This document shows positions 57,589-64,000 of a stretch of DNA of 64,000 bases, piece by piece. Within the stretch, counting starts at the first letter, position 1, and every line of letters starts with the position of its first letter. The DNA lies in the NCBI RefSeq assembly GCF_018499575.1, contig NZ_JAHDAP010000001.1:1-64000 (forward strand), given 5' to 3'. This DNA is from Streptococcus infantis (GTDB lineage: Bacteria > Bacillota > Bacilli > Lactobacillales > Streptococcaceae). The notes below the pieces were generated by a model that worked only from the letters and a program-made list of their open reading frames with translations, ran no database searches and was not told the origin of the DNA. The translations under genes and the position numbers were made by a program.

Positions 57589-58524
57589 ATGACAAAACTA
57601 ATCTTTATGGGAACTCCCGAGTTTTCAGCGACCGTTTTAAAGGGTCTTTTGACAGATGATCGCTATGAGATTGTAGCGGTTGTAACTCAGCCAGATCGAG
57701 CTGTCGGCCGTAAGAAAGTTATCCAAGAAACCCCAGTCAAACAAGCTGCCAAAGAAGCAGGACTTCCTATCTACCAACCAGAAAAATTATCGTGTAGTCC
57801 AGAGATGGAAGCTATCATGAATTTGGGTGCTGATGGGATTGTGACTGCAGCTTTTGGACAATTTCTCCCAAGTAAGCTCCTTGATAGCATGGACTTTGCA
57901 GTCAACGTTCATGCTTCGCTTCTTCCAAAGCACCGTGGTGGAGCTCCTATCCATTATGCTTTGATTCAAGGTGATGAGGAAGCAGGAGTGACCATTATGG
58001 AAATGGTTAAGGAAATGGATGCAGGAGATATGATTTCCCGTCGGAGCATCCCTATTACAGATGAGGATAATGTCGGTACCTTGTTTGAAAAATTGGCGAT
58101 AGTGGGGCGTGATTTGCTTTTGGAGACTCTTCCTGCTTATATAGCTGGTGAAATTCAGCCAGAACCGCAAGATCCAAGCCAGGTAACTTTCTCACCAAAT
58201 ATCAAACCTGAGGAAGAAAAATTGGACTGGAACAAGACTAACCGCCAACTCTTTAACCAAATTCGTGGGATGAATCCATGGCCAGTTGCCCATACCTTCC
58301 TCAAGGGAGAACGCTTCAAAATCTATGAAGCACTGCCTGTAGAAGGTCAGGGAAATCCGGGTGAGATACTCTCCATCGGTAAGAAAGAATTGATTGTCGC
58401 AACAGCAGAAGGAGCCCTGTCTCTTAAACAGGTTCAACCAGCAGGAAAACCTAAGATGGACATTGCTTCCTTCCTTAACGGTGTGGGACGGACTTTGGCA
58501 GTGGGAGAACGATTTGGTGACTAA
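57589..58524 (+). CDS. fmt: Methionyl-tRNA formyltransferase
   Basis: A 311-residue enzyme: FMGTPEFSA at the N-terminus and the catalytic stretch [24 protein letters not shown] (here about residues 107-130). The C-terminal tRNA-binding domain begins near residue 205. It formylates the initiator tRNA, whose gene is at 1137. It overlaps rsmB by eight bases. Confidence 0.96.
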   Translation: MTKLIFMGTPEFSATVLKGLLTDDRYEIVAVVTQPDRAVGRKKVIQETPVKQAAKEAGLPIYQPEKLSCSPEMEAIMNLGADGIVTAAFGQFLPSKLLDSMDFAVNVHASLLPKHRGGAPIHYALIQGDEEAGVTIMEMVKEMDAGDMISRRSIPITDEDNVGTLFEKLAIVGRDLLLETLPAYIAGEIQPEPQDPSQVTFSPNIKPEEEKLDWNKTNRQLFNQIRGMNPWPVAHTFLKGERFKIYEALPVEGQGNPGEILSIGKKELIVATAEGALSLKQVQPAGKPKMDIASFLNGVGRTLAVGERFGD

Positions 58525-59830
58525 AGTAGAAACGGCTAGAAGTTTAGCCTTGGAGGTGCTAGAGGACGTCCTTGTCAATCAGGCATACTCAAATATCGCC
58601 TTAAATAAACACCTCAAGGGAAGTCAACTGTCAGCGGCTGACAAAGGTTTGGTGACAGAGATTGTCTACGGTACGGTAGCCCGAAAACTGACTCTGGAAT
58701 GGTACCTGTCTCATTTTATCCAAGATAGAGATAAGCTAGATAGTTGGCTCTACGTTCTGCTTCTTATGAGCGTTTATCAACTCCAGTACTTGGATAAGCT
58801 TCCTGACCATGCAGTAGTCAATGAAGCAGTAGAAATTGCAAAAGCTCGTAAGAAAGGTAGTGAAAAATTGGTCAATGCAGTTTTGCGCCGTATCTTGCGT
58901 GAGGGATTGCCAGATATCACCACTATCAAACGAAAAAATAAGCGTGATTCCATTGCTTACTCTCTTCCAGTTTGGTTGGTTTCTAAGCTCAAGGAAGAGT
59001 ATGGAGAAGAGCGAGCTCAAGCGATTTTTGAAAGTCTACTCAAGCGTAATAAAGCCAGTATTCGCGTAACCGACTTGAGTCGAAAAGAGGAAATAAAAGC
59101 TCTGCTTGGTGCAAGTGATTCGCTCTTGGCACCCACTGGTCTAGTCAAGGAGCAGGGGCATTTTGCTAGCCATGACTTATTTGCTGAAGGTGCTATTACC
59201 ATCCAGGATGAGTCTAGTCAGTTGGTTGCACCGACACTAGAGTTACAAGGAGATGAGCAGGTTTTAGATGCTTGTGCGGCTCCAGGTGGCAAGACAGCCC
59301 ATATGGCGTCTTATCTAACGACAGGTCAGGTAACAGCTCTGGATCTCTACGATCATAAACTCACTTTGATTCAAGAAAATGCGGAGCGTTTAGGTGTAGC
59401 GGACCGTGTTCAAACGCAAAAATTGGATGCACGAAAAGTGCATGAGTTTTTTGGCAAGGATCAATTTGACAAGATTTTGGTTGATGCTCCTTGTTCAGGG
59501 ATTGGTCTATTACGTCGAAAACCAGATATCAAATACAATAAAGACACTGCTGATTTCGCGTCATTACAGAAAATTCAGTTGGAAATATTAGGTAGTGTTT
59601 GTCAAACACTACGTAAAGGTGGTATAATAACTTATAGTACCTGCACTATTGTCTCTGAGGAGAACTTTCAAGTTGTTCAAGCATTTTTAGAAAGTCATCC
59701 AGAGTTCGAGCAGGTTAAACTAGAACACGAATGCAAGGATATTCTGAAAGATGGTTGTATCCTCATTACTCCTGAATTGTATGGAAGTGATGGATTCTTT
59801 ATCAGCCAATTTCGCAAGATATCCAATTAG
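58517..59830 (+). CDS. rsmB: 16S rRNA m5C967 methyltransferase RsmB
   Basis: A 437-residue protein. A NusB-like N-terminal domain (about 1-140) precedes the Rossmann methyltransferase with [29 protein letters not shown] (first active-site Cys) and YSTCTI (catalytic Cys). The GTG at 58517 gives the family N-terminus [13 protein letters not shown] and follows GGAG by nine bases; the longer frame inside fmt is rejected. Confidence 0.94.
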   Translation: MTKVETARSLALEVLEDVLVNQAYSNIALNKHLKGSQLSAADKGLVTEIVYGTVARKLTLEWYLSHFIQDRDKLDSWLYVLLLMSVYQLQYLDKLPDHAVVNEAVEIAKARKKGSEKLVNAVLRRILREGLPDITTIKRKNKRDSIAYSLPVWLVSKLKEEYGEERAQAIFESLLKRNKASIRVTDLSRKEEIKALLGASDSLLAPTGLVKEQGHFASHDLFAEGAITIQDESSQLVAPTLELQGDEQVLDACAAPGGKTAHMASYLTTGQVTALDLYDHKLTLIQENAERLGVADRVQTQKLDARKVHEFFGKDQFDKILVDAPCSGIGLLRRKPDIKYNKDTADFASLQKIQLEILGSVCQTLRKGGIITYSTCTIVSEENFQVVQAFLESHPEFEQVKLEHECKDILKDGCILITPELYGSDGFFISQFRKISN

Positions 59831-59845
59831 GAAGGAACTGACACA

Positions 59846-60583
59846 ATGGAGATTTCATTATTAACAGATGTGGGTCAGAAACGTACAAATAATCAAGACT
59901 ATGTCAATCTTTTTGTCAACCGTGCCGGTCGCACGATGATCATCTTGGCTGACGGGATGGGAGGACACCGAGCGGGTAATATTGCCAGTGAGATGGCGGT
60001 AACGGATTTAGGTGCTGCCTGGGTAGATACTCAGATTGACACTGTGAATGAAGTTCGAGAATGGTTTGCAGAACACCTAGAAATTGAAAATCAAAAGATT
60101 TATCAATTGGGGCGTGATGAAGCATATAAAGGAATGGGGACAACTCTAGAAGCCCTTGCAATCATTGATAATCAAGCTATCTATGCTCACATTGGTGATT
60201 CTCGTATTGGCTTGATTCGTGGTGAAGAGTACCACCAATTAACGAATGATCATTCATTAGTTAATGAGTTGCTCAAGGCAGGTCAATTAACACCTGAAGA
60301 AGCTGAAGCGCATCCACAAAAAAATATCATTACTCAGTCTATTGGACAAAAGGATGAGATTCAACCTGATTTAGGGATCATGAGCTTGGAACCGGGTGAC
60401 TATATCGTTATAAATAGTGATGGTCTAACCAACATGATTTCTGGTAGCGAAATCTATGATATCGTGACAAGTGATATTTCGCTTGATGACAAGGCGGCAA
60501 CCTTAGTACGTTTTGCAAACAATGCTGGAGGGCTTGACAACATCACGGTTGCCTTGATTGCGATTGAGGAGGAATCAAAATGA
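59846..60583 (+). CDS. phpP: PP2C-type protein phosphatase PhpP
   Basis: A 245-residue PPM phosphatase: [37 protein letters not shown] and SDGLTNM hold the metal-binding Asp residues. It dephosphorylates targets of StkP, including StkP itself. AGGAAGG precedes the ATG. Its stop overlaps the stkP start by four bases. Confidence 0.96.
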   Translation: MEISLLTDVGQKRTNNQDYVNLFVNRAGRTMIILADGMGGHRAGNIASEMAVTDLGAAWVDTQIDTVNEVREWFAEHLEIENQKIYQLGRDEAYKGMGTTLEALAIIDNQAIYAHIGDSRIGLIRGEEYHQLTNDHSLVNELLKAGQLTPEEAEAHPQKNIITQSIGQKDEIQPDLGIMSLEPGDYIVINSDGLTNMISGSEIYDIVTSDISLDDKAATLVRFANNAGGLDNITVALIAIEEESK

Positions 60584-62457
60584 TCCAGATCGGCAAGATA
60601 TTTGCCGGACGATATCGGATTATCAAACAAATTGGCCGGGGAGGAATGGCAGATGTCTACCTGGCCAAAGATTTGATTCTTGATGGGGAAGAGGTTGCTG
60701 TGAAGGTCCTAAGGACCAACTATCAGACGGACCCTATCGCTGTTGCACGTTTTCAGCGTGAAGCGCGTGCGATGGCAGACCTAGATCATCCTCATATCGT
60801 TCGAATTACGGATATCGGTGAAGAAGACGGTCAACAGTACCTAGCTATGGAATATGTAGCTGGGCTTGACCTCAAACGCTATATCAAAGAACACTACCCT
60901 CTATCAAACGAGGAAGCTGTTCGTATCATGGGTCAAATTCTCTTGGCGATGCGTTTAGCGCATGCAAAGGGGATTATTCACCGAGATTTAAAACCTCAAA
61001 ATATACTCTTGACTCCTGATGGAACTGCAAAAGTGACTGACTTTGGGATTGCAGTGGCCTTTGCGGAAACCAGTTTGACACAGACCAATTCCATGTTGGG
61101 TTCTGTTCATTATCTATCACCTGAGCAGGCGCGTGGGTCTAAGGCAACCGTACAGAGTGATATTTATGCAATGGGAATTATCTTTTTCGAAATGTTGACA
61201 GGTCATATTCCTTATGATGGTGATAGTGCTGTGACCATTGCACTTCAACATTTCCAAAAACCACTTCCTTCTGTCATTGCTGAAAATCCATCAGTACCAC
61301 AATCCTTGGAAAACGTAGTTATAAAAGCGACAGCTAAAAAGTTAATAGACCGTTATCAAACTGTTTCAGAAATGTATGTTGACTTATTGAGCAGCCTTTC
61401 TTATAACCGTCGAAATGAACCAAAGTTAGTATTTGAAGATACGAGTAAAGTTGATACAAAAACTTTACCGAAAATGTCACAGTCTACCTTAACAGCGATT
61501 CCTAAAGTGCAACCGAAGGAAGAAGCTCCACAGAGCCAAAATCCGGCTAAAAAGGCACCGGGTAAAGAAGCTGTTGCAAAACCAGTCAAGAAGCGTCGTT
61601 TTAAAGCGAGATATTTGGTGCTTTTAGCCAGCTTTATACTTGTTTTAGCTTCTCTCTTTTGGATTGTATCGAAAACACCAGCAACTGTTGAAATTCCAAA
61701 TGTTGCAGGACAAACTGTAGCTGAAGCTAAGGAAAAACTTAAAAAAGCTAATTTTGAAATTGGTGAAGAGAAGTCTGAAGCTAGTGATACAGTAGAAGAA
61801 GGCCGAGTTATTCGAACAGATCCAAATGCTGGTTCAGCTCGCAAGGAAGGGACTAAAGTCAATCTTATTATTTCTTCAGGTCAGCAATCGTTTAAGATTG
61901 GAAACTATGTTGGACGCAAATCTACGGACGTCATAGCAGAACTGAAAGGGAAAAAAGTCCCTGAAAATCTCATTAAAGTTGTAGAAGAAGAATCAAGTGA
62001 AACAGAGGCAGGCCTTGTTATGAAACAGAGTTTGTCAGAAGGAACCACTTATGATCTCAGTAAGGCGACAGAGATTACTTTGACAGTAGCCAAGAAGGTA
62101 ACAACTGTTCCTATGCCAAGTTATATTGGATCAAGCCTTGAATTTACCAAGAATAACTTGATTCAGATTGTAGGTGTAAAAGAGGCTAATATTGAAGTGG
62201 TAGAGGTCTCAACAGCTCCTGAAGGAACTGCTGAAGAGACTGTAGTTAGTCAAAGTCCAAAACCAGGTGAAGGTGTAGATTTGAATAAAACTCGGATTAA
62301 GATTTCTATCTATAAGCCGAAAACAACTACGACAACAACAAATCCTTCACAAGTAAATCCAAATCGTGGAGAGACTTCGCCACAGATTAGAGAACCTCAA
62401 ACTACTACAGCTCCATCATCTAATGTTCCGTCTGAGAATCATAATGGTGATCACTAA
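60580..62457 (+). CDS. stkP: Ser/Thr protein kinase StkP with three PASTA repeats
   Basis: A 625-residue transmembrane kinase. Kinase core: [11 protein letters not shown] (ATP loop, about residues 19-29), the VAIK-like Lys in [14 protein letters not shown] (catalytic loop) and DFG. One membrane helix lies at about residues 345-364. Three PASTA-like domains follow, starting [30 protein letters not shown] and [15 protein letters not shown]; the last 40 residues are a Thr/Asn/Ser-rich tail. It senses cell-wall fragments and controls division. The pneumococcal enzyme has four PASTA domains (knowledge), so this species carries one less or has lost one. Confidence 0.95.
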   Translation: MIQIGKIFAGRYRIIKQIGRGGMADVYLAKDLILDGEEVAVKVLRTNYQTDPIAVARFQREARAMADLDHPHIVRITDIGEEDGQQYLAMEYVAGLDLKRYIKEHYPLSNEEAVRIMGQILLAMRLAHAKGIIHRDLKPQNILLTPDGTAKVTDFGIAVAFAETSLTQTNSMLGSVHYLSPEQARGSKATVQSDIYAMGIIFFEMLTGHIPYDGDSAVTIALQHFQKPLPSVIAENPSVPQSLENVVIKATAKKLIDRYQTVSEMYVDLLSSLSYNRRNEPKLVFEDTSKVDTKTLPKMSQSTLTAIPKVQPKEEAPQSQNPAKKAPGKEAVAKPVKKRRFKARYLVLLASFILVLASLFWIVSKTPATVEIPNVAGQTVAEAKEKLKKANFEIGEEKSEASDTVEEGRVIRTDPNAGSARKEGTKVNLIISSGQQSFKIGNYVGRKSTDVIAELKGKKVPENLIKVVEEESSETEAGLVMKQSLSEGTTYDLSKATEITLTVAKKVTTVPMPSYIGSSLEFTKNNLIQIVGVKEANIEVVEVSTAPEGTAEETVVSQSPKPGEGVDLNKTRIKISIYKPKTTTTTTNPSQVNPNRGETSPQIREPQTTTAPSSNVPSENHNGDH

Positions 62458-62459
62458 TC

Positions 62460-62498
62460 AATCTTTGTCACAGTTTTTGTGGCAAAGATTTTTTTTCC
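62460..62498 (+). terminator. Rho-independent terminator of the stkP unit
   Basis: A 13-base stem AATCTTTGTCACA/TGTGGCAAAGATT followed by a run of eight T, just after the stkP stop. Confidence 0.92.
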
Positions 62499-62543
62499 TT
62501 AAAATTTATGATAAAATAAAAGAAGTTTAAAAAGGAGGGGAAC

Positions 62544-63302
62544 ATGGACGAATCAAGAAAACTGAACGCAGTTATTGATCTCATTATGCTAGCAGGAACG
62601 ATTCTGCTTCGCAATGGCTCTGAAATTTATCGTGTCGAAGATACTATGATTCGGATTGCGCATTCACAAGGCATTATGGATTGTAATGTTTTGGCCATGC
62701 CTGCAGCCATTTTTTTCTCCATTGAGAACACAAATATCTCTCGAATGAAACGAGTGACTTCCTCTTCCTATAATATCGAGAAGGTTTGCGATGTCAATCA
62801 GATTTCACGGCAGCTTGTATCAGGGCAGCTTGATTTGGAGACAGCCTTTATCAAACTCAAGCAATTAAATGCTAAGGCATCTCCCTACACCAATGTTCAG
62901 CTAACTGCTGCAGCGACCCTTAGTGCTCCCTTCTTCTCGATCATGTTCGGGGGGAATGCCTACGATGCCATTGGTGCAGGAGTAGCAACCTTATTTGCCT
63001 TTACCTTCTCCCTCTATGTAGAAAAATTTATCCGTATTCCCTTTATGACAGCTTTTGCAGGTGCTCTTGTCTTCGGTTTGATTGCACAATTTTGGGCACG
63101 CTATTCTGGTTTGCCATCGACAGCTGATTTGGTCATTGCAGGTGCGGTAATGCCATTTGTTCCCGGAATTGCCCTGACCAATGCTGTTCGAGATATTATG
63201 ACCAATCACATTAACTCTGGTATGAGCAAGATGTTTGAATCCTTGCTGATTACCCTTGCCTTGGGGGCTGGAACATCAGTCGCCCTCGTACTCATGAACT
63301 AA
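62544..63302 (+). CDS. ThrE-type exporter, first half (DUF1212)
   Basis: A 252-residue protein: cytoplasmic N-terminus (to about 110) with LRNGSEIYRVEDTMIRIAHS, then about five membrane helices. The motif matches the ThrE/DUF1212 half. Corynebacterium ThrE has both halves in one protein; here they are two genes. Function is usually threonine/serine export. The RBS is AGGAGGGG. A weak TAAAAT box lies upstream at 62512-62517. Confidence 0.9.
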   Translation: MDESRKLNAVIDLIMLAGTILLRNGSEIYRVEDTMIRIAHSQGIMDCNVLAMPAAIFFSIENTNISRMKRVTSSSYNIEKVCDVNQISRQLVSGQLDLETAFIKLKQLNAKASPYTNVQLTAAATLSAPFFSIMFGGNAYDAIGAGVATLFAFTFSLYVEKFIRIPFMTAFAGALVFGLIAQFWARYSGLPSTADLVIAGAVMPFVPGIALTNAVRDIMTNHINSGMSKMFESLLITLALGAGTSVALVLMN

Positions 63303-63303
63303 T

Positions 63304-63753
63304 ATGACAGTAACAACATTTTTATTGCAAGCTCTGGCAAGTTTGCTTGCCATTATCACCTTTTTAATCGTTTTAAATGTCCAACGTTCCATGCTCATTC
63401 CTGGTGGAGTTTTGGGTATGTCAATCTGGCTGCTCTATCTAATACTCAAGGAGCCAACTAATGTTATTTTGGCGACCTTTATTGCCGCTGTAATTGGTTC
63501 GTGTATTAGTCAGATTATGAGTATCCTCTACAAAACGCCAGCAGTAGTTTTTGCACTAGCTATTCTGGCACCACTAGTTCCAGGTTACCTATCCTATAGA
63601 ACAACTTCCTTCTTCGTTACAGGTGACTACGGACATGCCATTTCTAGTGCCATGTTAGTCATGATGTTGGCTCTCGTAATTTCCATTGGAATGGCCAGTG
63701 GAACAGTTTTGTTGAAATTGTATCATTATCTCAAAAAGAATCGAGCGAGCTAA
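63304..63753 (+). CDS. ThrE-type exporter, second half (DUF3815)
   Basis: A 149-residue protein with about four or five membrane helices. LAILAPLVPGYLSYRTTSFF corresponds to the conserved Pro-Gly stretch of the ThrE_2 half. It begins one base after the DUF1212 gene, so the two subunits are made together. It complements the split exporter. Confidence 0.9.
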   Translation: MTVTTFLLQALASLLAIITFLIVLNVQRSMLIPGGVLGMSIWLLYLILKEPTNVILATFIAAVIGSCISQIMSILYKTPAVVFALAILAPLVPGYLSYRTTSFFVTGDYGHAISSAMLVMMLALVISIGMASGTVLLKLYHYLKKNRAS

Positions 63754-63768
63754 GACTCGATTTTTTCG
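63739..63768 (+). terminator. Terminator overlapping the 3' end of the exporter gene
   Basis: AATCGAG/CTCGATT with an intervening loop containing the stop codon, then TTTTTT. Confidence 0.8.
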
Positions 63769-63812
63769 TTGGTAGAGTGGCTGAAAGAACATGGATAGGA
63801 AGATGGAGATGA

Positions 63813-63840
63813 ACTTGATTTGGGGAATCAAGTCTTTTTT
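63813..63840 (+). terminator. Second terminator before mvaS
   Basis: ACTTGATT/AATCAAGT with a TGGGG loop followed by CTTTTTT. No gene lies between it and the preceding terminator, so it may be a backup or end a short transcript. Confidence 0.7.
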
Positions 63841-63860
63841 CGCTCATTTGACCTCAATTA

Positions 63861-63910
63861 TGATAAAATAGAGGTGAACGAATTTTTATAATGAATGATA
63901 AAAATAGAGG
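63861..63910 (+). promoter_or_regulatory. mvaS leader with duplicated RBS-like unit
   Basis: An extended -10-like TGATAAAAT (63861-63869) and a TATAAT (63887-63892) are present. The segment TGATAAAATAGAGGT recurs in slightly changed form 35 bases later, so the AGAGGT ribosome site appears twice; the second (63906-63911) serves the ATG at 63916. Confidence 0.45.
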
Positions 63911-63915
63911 TAAAT

Positions 63916-64000
63916 ATGAAAATCGGTATTGATAAGATTGGTTTTGCGACCAGTCAATACGTTTTGAAATTACAAGATTTAGCAGAAGCTCGAGGAACTG
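63916..64000 (+). CDS. mvaS: Hydroxymethylglutaryl-CoA synthase, N-terminal fragment
   Basis: The reading frame MKIGIDKIGFATSQYVLKLQ runs off the end of the window after about 28 residues. This start is characteristic of bacterial HMG-CoA synthase of the mevalonate pathway, which streptococci use to make isoprenoids. The AGAGG ribosome site is at 63906-63910. Only the beginning is visible, so identification rests on that short match. Confidence 0.85.
   Translation, partial: MKIGIDKIGFATSQYVLKLQDLAEARGT

Noticed and set aside
58394-58517. Longer RsmB start inside fmt
   Set aside because: The extra 41 residues are a shifted reading of the conserved fmt end and do not resemble RsmB; the GTG at 58517 gives the family N-terminus.

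Overview
This window is a low-GC Firmicute chromosome and almost certainly a Streptococcus of the mitis group. The signs are extended -10 promoters (TGnTATAAT), a BOX-type repeat, a PhpP/StkP pair with PASTA repeats, a SczA/CzcD zinc module, a galR-galK-galT block, and the initiating pair of the choline-containing teichoic acid pathway. No phage, insertion sequence, plasmid function or CRISPR array is visible. The character is core genome with a few accessory scars.

Layout: 1-1600 is the end of an rRNA operon (5S) followed by 17 tRNA genes and a terminator. 1.7-4.0 kb holds a lipoprotein, a membrane protein and a degenerate stretch. 4.1-7.7 kb is a MarR-controlled unit with a frameshifted NAD(P)-binding oxidoreductase and a choline/betaine ABC importer. 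7.8-10.3 kb is an ABC-2 exporter with its own TetR repressor and two operators. 10.4-13.1 kb is sczA/czcD plus a zinc alcohol dehydrogenase. 13.3-17.1 kb is the Leloir galactose locus. 17.2-19.7 kb has small metabolic and DNA-repair genes. 19.8-23.5 kb is a BmrCD/LmrCD-type heterodimeric multidrug exporter behind a leader that looks like an attenuator. 23.6-25.5 kb is a phosphoglycosyl transferase and an aminotransferase. 25.5-33.6 kb is tryptophan biosynthesis: a Trp T-box, an extra trpB paralogue, a second Trp T-box and trpEGDCFBA. 33.6-35.3 kb is an EcsC-like gene cassette inserted at the 3' end of the prepilin peptidase gene, flanked by about 96-bp direct repeats.

35.3-42.5 kb holds a GNAT acetyltransferase, truA-pdxK-ECF transporter, yqgQ-rhodanese, two tandem small membrane proteins, a pseudouridine synthase and typA. 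42.5-46.4 kb holds transport genes (aromatic exporter-like, SstT, MscS-like, frameshifted CorA). 46.4-52.2 kb is the conserved yqeG-yqeH-yhbY-nadD-yqeK-rsfS-methyltransferase-tmcAL operon, interrupted by a multi-hairpin intergenic element. 52.3-64.0 kb holds rny, then gmk-rpoZ-priA-fmt-rsmB-phpP-stkP, a split ThrE-type exporter and the start of mvaS.

Most notable observations: the EcsC-like cassette with cclA-tail duplication; the tandem T-boxes with a second trpB; the candidate leader-peptide attenuator before the multidrug exporter; a cloverleaf-like element between yqeH and yhbY; two genes broken by single-base changes in poly-A runs; and truA and yqgQ promoters placed so close to the ATG that the mRNAs should be leaderless. 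All family names come from reading motifs by eye; no database search was run.
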